Assembly (NCBI GenBank): GCA_029210695.1
Contig: JARGFH010000034.1
Span: 6,301-42,031 of the forward strand
Reading direction: 5' to 3'
Length of the DNA stretch: 35,731 bases
Source of the DNA: Acidimicrobiia bacterium
GTDB lineage: Bacteria > Actinomycetota > Acidimicrobiia > Spongiisociales > JAHEDJ01
Translations under genes and position numbers: made by a program
Notes under the pieces: generated by a model
Databases searched by the model: none
What the model saw: the letters and a program-made list of their open reading frames with translations, nothing else
Told to the model about the DNA's origin: nothing
Shown: piece by piece, positions 32,629 through 35,731 of the stretch
Numbering within the stretch: the first letter of the stretch is position 1
Layout: each line of letters starts with the position of its first letter

Positions 32629-34191
32629 TCAGCCCGCATTCCGGATCAGCCCGAGAATCAATCCGTCGGTCAGCGCCTCCCACGAGGCTTCGATGACGTT
32701 CTCGTGCACTCCGATGGTTCCCCACAACGTCGTGTGATCGGACGTCTCCAAGAGGACGCGCACCGACGCCTCGGTGCCGTCTGATGAGTCGAGCACCCGG
32801 ACCCGGTAGTCCGTCAGCCGCAAGTCGGACACCTGCGGAAACCGTTCTCGCAGTGCGCTGCGGAGGGCCTGATCGAGCGCATGCACCGGCCCAACTCCCT
32901 CCCCGGTCGTCACGACCCGCTCACCATCCACGATCACCTTGACGGTGGCCTCCGCCACCACCTCTTCGTCGGCCCTGCGCTCGGTGAACACCCGGAATGA
33001 CTCCAGTTCGAAGTACTTCTGTTCCCAACCAGCCAGTTTTCTGACCAGTAGTTCGAATGATCCGTCGGCCGCCTCATAGTGGTAGCCCTGATGTTCCCGT
33101 TCCTTGACGACTTCGATCACCCGGGCGGCGAGCTCATCGTCCATTTCGAGGCCCAGTTCGGCTGCCTTCGAGGCGATCGAGGCCCTACCGGCCAGTTCCG
33201 AGACGACCATGCGACTGGCGTTACCCACCAGAGACGGGTTGATGTGCTCGTAGGCATCGGGCCGTCGGGCGAGGGCCGACGTGTGGAGCCCCGCTTTGTG
33301 AGTGAACGCCGATGTCCCGACGTACGGACGGTGGGGGTCGAGGGTGATGTTGACGACTTCGGCCACGTGATGGGAGATCGGACCGAGCATTTCGAGGCGG
33401 CCCTCCGGCAAGACCGCCATCCCTTCCTTGAGGATCAGATCGGGGATGAGCGTCGACAGGTCGGTGTTGCCGGTCCGTTCTCCGTATCCGTTGATGCAAC
33501 CCTGCACTTGCCTCACTCCGGCCCGGATGGCCGCCAGCGAAGACGCCACCGCAGTGCCGGCATCGTTGTGGAAGTGAACGCCGAGCTGAGCGTCCGGGAA
33601 GACCTGCTGAACGGCTGCAACGGTCTCGAGGATCTCGTGCGGCAGCGTTCCCCCGTTCGTGTCGCACAGCACCAGTCGTTCGGCGCCGGCGTCGAGCGCC
33701 ACCCGGAGGGTCGTGAGGGCAAAGTCCGGGTTGCCGTGGAACCCGTCGAAGAAGTGCTCGGCGTCGAAGAACACCCGGCGGTCGTGGTCACGCAGAAAGG
33801 CGACCGACTCCGCCACCATCCGGGCGCCTTCGTCGAGGTCGGTCCGGAGCGCCTCTCGAACGTGGTAGTCCCAGGACTTGCCGACGATGCAGATTGCTTC
33901 GGTTTCGGCGGCGAGCAAGGCGGCAAGCTGGGCGTCGTCCTCAACCGATCCGCGCGGGCGTCTGGTCGAACCAAAGGCCACGAGGGTCGCGGTTGTGAAG
34001 TTCAGCTCCGAACGGGCCCGTCGGAAGAACTCGTCGTCCTTCGGGTTGGCGCCCGGCCAGCCGCCTTCGACGTACTGCACCCCGAGATTGTCGAGCAGGC
34101 CGGCAATGCGCAGCTTGTCGCCGACGGTCAGCGAGATGCCCTCCTGCTGTGAACCGTCCCGCAGCGTCGTGTCGTAGATCTCGAGTGTCAT
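32629..34191 (-). CDS. cimA: Citramalate synthase (isoleucine pathway)
   Basis: The enzyme condenses pyruvate and acetyl-CoA to (R)-citramalate, giving 2-ketobutyrate for isoleucine without threonine. The 520-residue protein has the LeuA/CimA catalytic signatures: DTTLRDGSQQEG near residue 7, VLCDTNGGTLP, HFHNDAG and GCINGYGERTGNTDLSTL. A C-terminal LeuA-type allosteric domain follows from about residue 395. Length and the WPGANPKDDEFF segment fit the CimA branch rather than isopropylmalate synthase. The ATG at 34191 has GGGAG 5 bp upstream; frame open further upstream covers the leader and attenuator. The Ile-rich leader peptide supports the isoleucine assignment. Confidence 0.9.
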   Translation of the reverse strand: MTLEIYDTTLRDGSQQEGISLTVGDKLRIAGLLDNLGVQYVEGGWPGANPKDDEFFRRARSELNFTTATLVAFGSTRRPRGSVEDDAQLAALLAAETEAICIVGKSWDYHVREALRTDLDEGARMVAESVAFLRDHDRRVFFDAEHFFDGFHGNPDFALTTLRVALDAGAERLVLCDTNGGTLPHEILETVAAVQQVFPDAQLGVHFHNDAGTAVASSLAAIRAGVRQVQGCINGYGERTGNTDLSTLIPDLILKEGMAVLPEGRLEMLGPISHHVAEVVNITLDPHRPYVGTSAFTHKAGLHTSALARRPDAYEHINPSLVGNASRMVVSELAGRASIASKAAELGLEMDDELAARVIEVVKEREHQGYHYEAADGSFELLVRKLAGWEQKYFELESFRVFTERRADEEVVAEATVKVIVDGERVVTTGEGVGPVHALDQALRSALRERFPQVSDLRLTDYRVRVLDSSDGTEASVRVLLETSDHTTLWGTIGVHENVIEASWEALTDGLILGLIRNAG

Positions 34192-34206
34192 GTTGGCTCC
34201 CAAATG

Positions 34207-34234
34207 AAAAACCCCTCGCGCTGGGCGAAGGGTT
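34207..34234 (-). terminator. Attenuator terminator in the cimA leader
   Basis: On the minus strand AACCCTTCGC and GCGAGGGGTT form a 10-bp stem (one G-U pair), and the transcript ends in a run of U. It sits 16 bp before the cimA start codon and after the leader peptide, the layout of a transcription attenuator. Confidence 0.75.
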
Positions 34235-34238
34235 GGTG

Positions 34239-34264
34239 GCGCATACCGATAGCAGGGTATGCGC
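34239..34264 (-). promoter_or_regulatory. Leader hairpin between leader peptide and attenuator
   Basis: GCGCATACC and GGTATGCGC form a perfect 9-bp stem with an 8-nt loop. It begins at the base after the leader-peptide stop codon, so a ribosome at the stop codon would cover its first arm. It is the likely pause or switch hairpin of the attenuator. Confidence 0.7.
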
Positions 34265-34300
34265 TCAGTCGATAATGATGAAGGTGGCTGCAGCGGACAT
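34265..34300 (-). CDS. Isoleucine leader peptide of cimA
   Basis: A 12-codon frame encodes MSAAATFIIID and a TGA stop, with three consecutive isoleucine codons (ATC ATT ATC) close to the stop. It lies between a strong promoter and the attenuator hairpins of an isoleucine-pathway gene, as expected of an attenuation leader peptide. The ATG falls within a few bases of the inferred transcription start, so it is probably translated leaderless. Ribosome stalling at the Ile codons would sense charged tRNA-Ile. Confidence 0.75.
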   Translation of the reverse strand: MSAAATFIIID

Positions 34301-34309
34301 GTGGTGGGC

Positions 34310-34338
34310 AGTATGACTGATGCCCGACGTGGAGTCAA
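34310..34338 (-). promoter_or_regulatory. Promoter of the cimA leader
   Basis: On the minus strand TTGACT (34333-34338), a 17-bp spacer and CATACT (34310-34315) form a near-consensus sigma-70 promoter. Transcription should start about 7-9 bp on, at or just before the leader-peptide ATG at 34300. Confidence 0.65.
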
Positions 34339-34773
34339 TGCAATAGGGGATATCGGGGTCGCCCGAACGCGGACAGCCGGGACCCGCCGACGTCCGCATG
34401 GCAGCCAATCTGTCTCGTCCGACTGAATCTGTGCCTGTGGGATTTGTGCCTCAAGCGGTTGTGAGGGGTTGTCCTGCGCTGGATCGGTTCGGAGCAGACC
34501 GGAGAAGGCCTACCGACCCTCAGGCCGCCTTCATACTCATCGGATCGTCGAGGTGGAGAGCCCCGCTGCTTGGCTCGCCTACGCCGACATGTCCTGAAGG
34601 TCAGGGAAGCGTTGGGCTGAATGCACCGACGAACCCAGTACTCGAACCACTTGGGGGCCATCATCTGCTCGCCAAGCCGTTCGACGAGCTCTGCGACGGT
34701 TCGCGTCGGCGCTCGGCAGCCCCCGCCAGAACGGCGCGAATGCGCTCGGTAGTTCAGTTGACCATTGAGGTTG
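34339..34773. other. Unassigned DNA between cimA promoter and toxin-antitoxin pair
   Basis: No gene is supported in this stretch of about 435 bp. Long open frames exist on both strands, but their products are Arg/Pro/Ser-rich with no recognisable motif. No tRNA, terminator with U-tract or repeat shared with the rest of the window was seen. A decayed gene or island edge is possible. Confidence 0.6.
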
Positions 34774-34781
34774 TAGCGTTG

Positions 34782-34803
34782 TTGTGGCATGATTGTGGCA
34801 TGA
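34782..34803 (+). promoter_or_regulatory. Tandem 11-bp direct repeat over the antitoxin start (possible autoregulatory operator)
   Basis: TTGTGGCATGA occurs twice head to tail (34782-34792 and 34793-34803). The second copy includes the antitoxin ATG at 34800. TAGCGT (34774-34779) just upstream could be the -10 box. Antitoxins with ribbon-helix-helix or AbrB-type folds usually bind repeated sites in their own promoter. Confidence 0.5.
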
Positions 34804-35036
34804 CCAGAGTGAGAGTGAGTACCACGGTGGACGAGAGATTGCTCGAAGAGGCAAGACGCCTTCGAGCTGACGTCAACGACGCAGGGCTGATCGACGAAGC
34901 GCTCGCAGCGCTACTTGCACAACACAGGGCCGTCGAGATCGATGTGGCCTATAGCGCCTATGACGCTCAGCCGCTCGACCAACCCGACGAATGGGGTGAC
35001 CTGGCGTCTTTCCGTGAGGCCGCTGGGTCATCATGA
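34800..35036 (+). CDS. Type II antitoxin, ribbon-helix-helix/MazE-like
   Basis: The 78-residue protein begins [20 protein letters not shown], a short beta-strand followed by a helix as in ribbon-helix-helix antitoxins. It ends in an acidic, flexible region ([18 protein letters not shown]) of the kind that wraps the toxin. It should neutralise the downstream MazF-like toxin and repress their promoter. The ATG at 34800 is chosen because the conserved pattern starts immediately. Its stop overlaps the toxin ATG. Confidence 0.8.
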   Translation: MTRVRVSTTVDERLLEEARRLRADVNDAGLIDEALAALLAQHRAVEIDVAYSAYDAQPLDQPDEWGDLASFREAAGSS

Positions 35037-35362
35037 AGGATCTGCCAAGTCGCGGAGACGTTTGGTGGTGCGAACTACCTCAGATCTCCCGCCGACCCGT
35101 CGTTGTCCTGTCGCGTGACGTAGCAATACCGCGGCTCCGCCGAACGGTGATCGCTCCGTGTACGACCAACATCAGGGGCCTCCCCAGCGAGGTCGTGCTC
35201 GAACCAGAAGGCGATCCGATCCCTCGAACGTCGGCGGTGAATCTGGATTCGATCGAGAGCGTCTCGGTCGGAACGCTCACCGAGCGGCTGGGACGCCTGA
35301 GCGATGAGCGAATGCGCCAGGTATGCGAAGCGCTCAACGTCGCCGTCAATTGCTGCCCCTGA
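35033..35362 (+). CDS. mazF: MazF/PemK-family endoribonuclease toxin
   Basis: MazF toxins cut mRNA at short sequences and stop growth when free of antitoxin. The 109-residue protein has the family elements [53 protein letters not shown] and [15 protein letters not shown] in order and at near-normal length. The loop between the first two strands is shorter than in typical MazF, which often carry a GSE/GHE segment before RPV. All else looks intact. The ATG overlaps the antitoxin stop by 4 bp (ATGA). Confidence 0.88.
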   Translation: MKDLPSRGDVWWCELPQISRRPVVVLSRDVAIPRLRRTVIAPCTTNIRGLPSEVVLEPEGDPIPRTSAVNLDSIESVSVGTLTERLGRLSDERMRQVCEALNVAVNCCP

Positions 35363-35731
35363 ACGTTGTCGAATCCTCACGAGATCACCAAACCCTGGAC
35401 AAGAACGAGCACTTGGCGGAGCAACCCCGATCGGCACTTCAAAGGGCGGGTTCTCGGTTCTCGCGAGGTCTACTTGGTGATCGAATTGGACAGGGCTTCC
35501 AGTGGTGGTGGTGGTGGTCTCATCCCCGCGTCGGATCATTGAGCAGTAGCCCGATGAGAGTCCGGTGGCTTTCATCCTGGTGTTGAAATGCTGTTGGGTG
35601 TGCCATCGTTGGGAGCACATACACGAGGCAAGCCGGACTCAGTCGCTGTCCCGTTGTCAAGGGCCATCTTGATGTCCTCGCTGGTGGCCATCGGCGGTCC
35701 TCGCTGGTGGCCAAGAAAGGTCCTTGTGTTT
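35363..35731. other. Unassigned DNA downstream of the toxin gene
   Basis: No gene is supported. The stretch holds a 9-bp inverted repeat, GATCACCAA (35383-35391) and TTGGTGATC (35474-35482), 100 bp end to end. It also has a GTG-triplet run at about 35502-35518, and a 17-bp direct repeat beginning GTCCTCGCTGG at 35674-35690 and 35697-35713. This mix of repeats could mark the edge of a mobile element that continues beyond the window, but no transposase sequence is recognisable. Confidence 0.5.

Noticed and set aside
34192-34338. In-frame extension of citramalate synthase by 49 residues
   Set aside because: The extension would run through the promoter, leader peptide, hairpin and terminator; the ATG at 34191 has a ribosome-binding site and starts the conserved domain.
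34335-34790. A 151-residue open frame on the minus strand beside the antitoxin gene
   Set aside because: The product is Arg/Pro/Ser-rich with no motif, and its 3' part overlaps the cimA promoter. High-GC DNA gives such frames by chance.
35075-35620. A 181-residue minus-strand frame over the mazF gene and downstream repeats
   Set aside because: Much of it is antisense to mazF and the poly-Thr run comes from the GTG-triplet tract; no transposase motif could be seen.

Overview
The window looks like chromosome from a high-GC actinobacterium, most plausibly Acidimicrobiia or a neighbouring deep lineage. The grounds are the Rex-type repressor, the split cytochrome b/Rieske/dihaem cytochrome complex, a complete 14-gene nuo operon, a geranylgeranyl-reductase-type flavoprotein, inositol-1-phosphate synthase, and repeated TANNNT -10 boxes 6-10 bp before start codons (leaderless transcription). 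No rRNA, tRNA or CRISPR array was seen, so the lineage call is inference.

Layout. 1-3545: the end of a cytochrome bc operon (C-terminal cytochrome b subunit, cut by the window edge; Rieske protein; dihaem cytochrome c; small membrane protein). 3695-4324: rex on the minus strand. 4402-5640: a geranylgeranyl/menaquinone-reductase-like flavoprotein. 5700-6614: an EamA transporter on the minus strand. 6795-21977: nuoA-N, in canonical order, tightly spaced. 22018-25647: an unrecognised soluble protein, a bactofilin-like membrane protein, and a pair that resembles a glycine-rich ESX-like secreted protein with a DcrB/LpqN-like partner. 25701-28007: a sulfur module of two rhodaneses and a CsoR-family (CstR-like) repressor, with moaA between. 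28275-31632, minus strand: a P-loop kinase, an aromatic amino acid decarboxylase and inositol-1-phosphate synthase. 31747-32610: a LysR regulator. 32629-34191: citramalate synthase behind an isoleucine leader peptide and attenuator. 34800-35362: a MazE/MazF toxin-antitoxin pair, followed by unassigned DNA.

How it works together. The first 22 kb is an electron-transport cluster: NADH enters through Nuo, menaquinol feeds the bc complex, the flavoprotein may modify the quinone side chain, and Rex senses NADH/NAD+. A near-consensus Rex operator covers the rex start codon itself; none was seen in front of nuoA. In the second half the clearest regulatory logic is the persulfide-type CstR/rhodanese circuit and the Ile-codon attenuator of cimA.

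The least ordinary items are: a 61-bp hairpin-bearing element present in the 3' ends of nuoG (one copy) and nuoI (two identical tandem copies), always in the same reading frame; a 56-57 bp palindromic element shared by two distant intergenic regions (6621-6677 and 30260-30315); a 210-bp tandem repeat that gives the cytochrome b subunit an Ala/Pro-rich extension; two intergenic arrays with 7-bp period; and the cimA attenuator.
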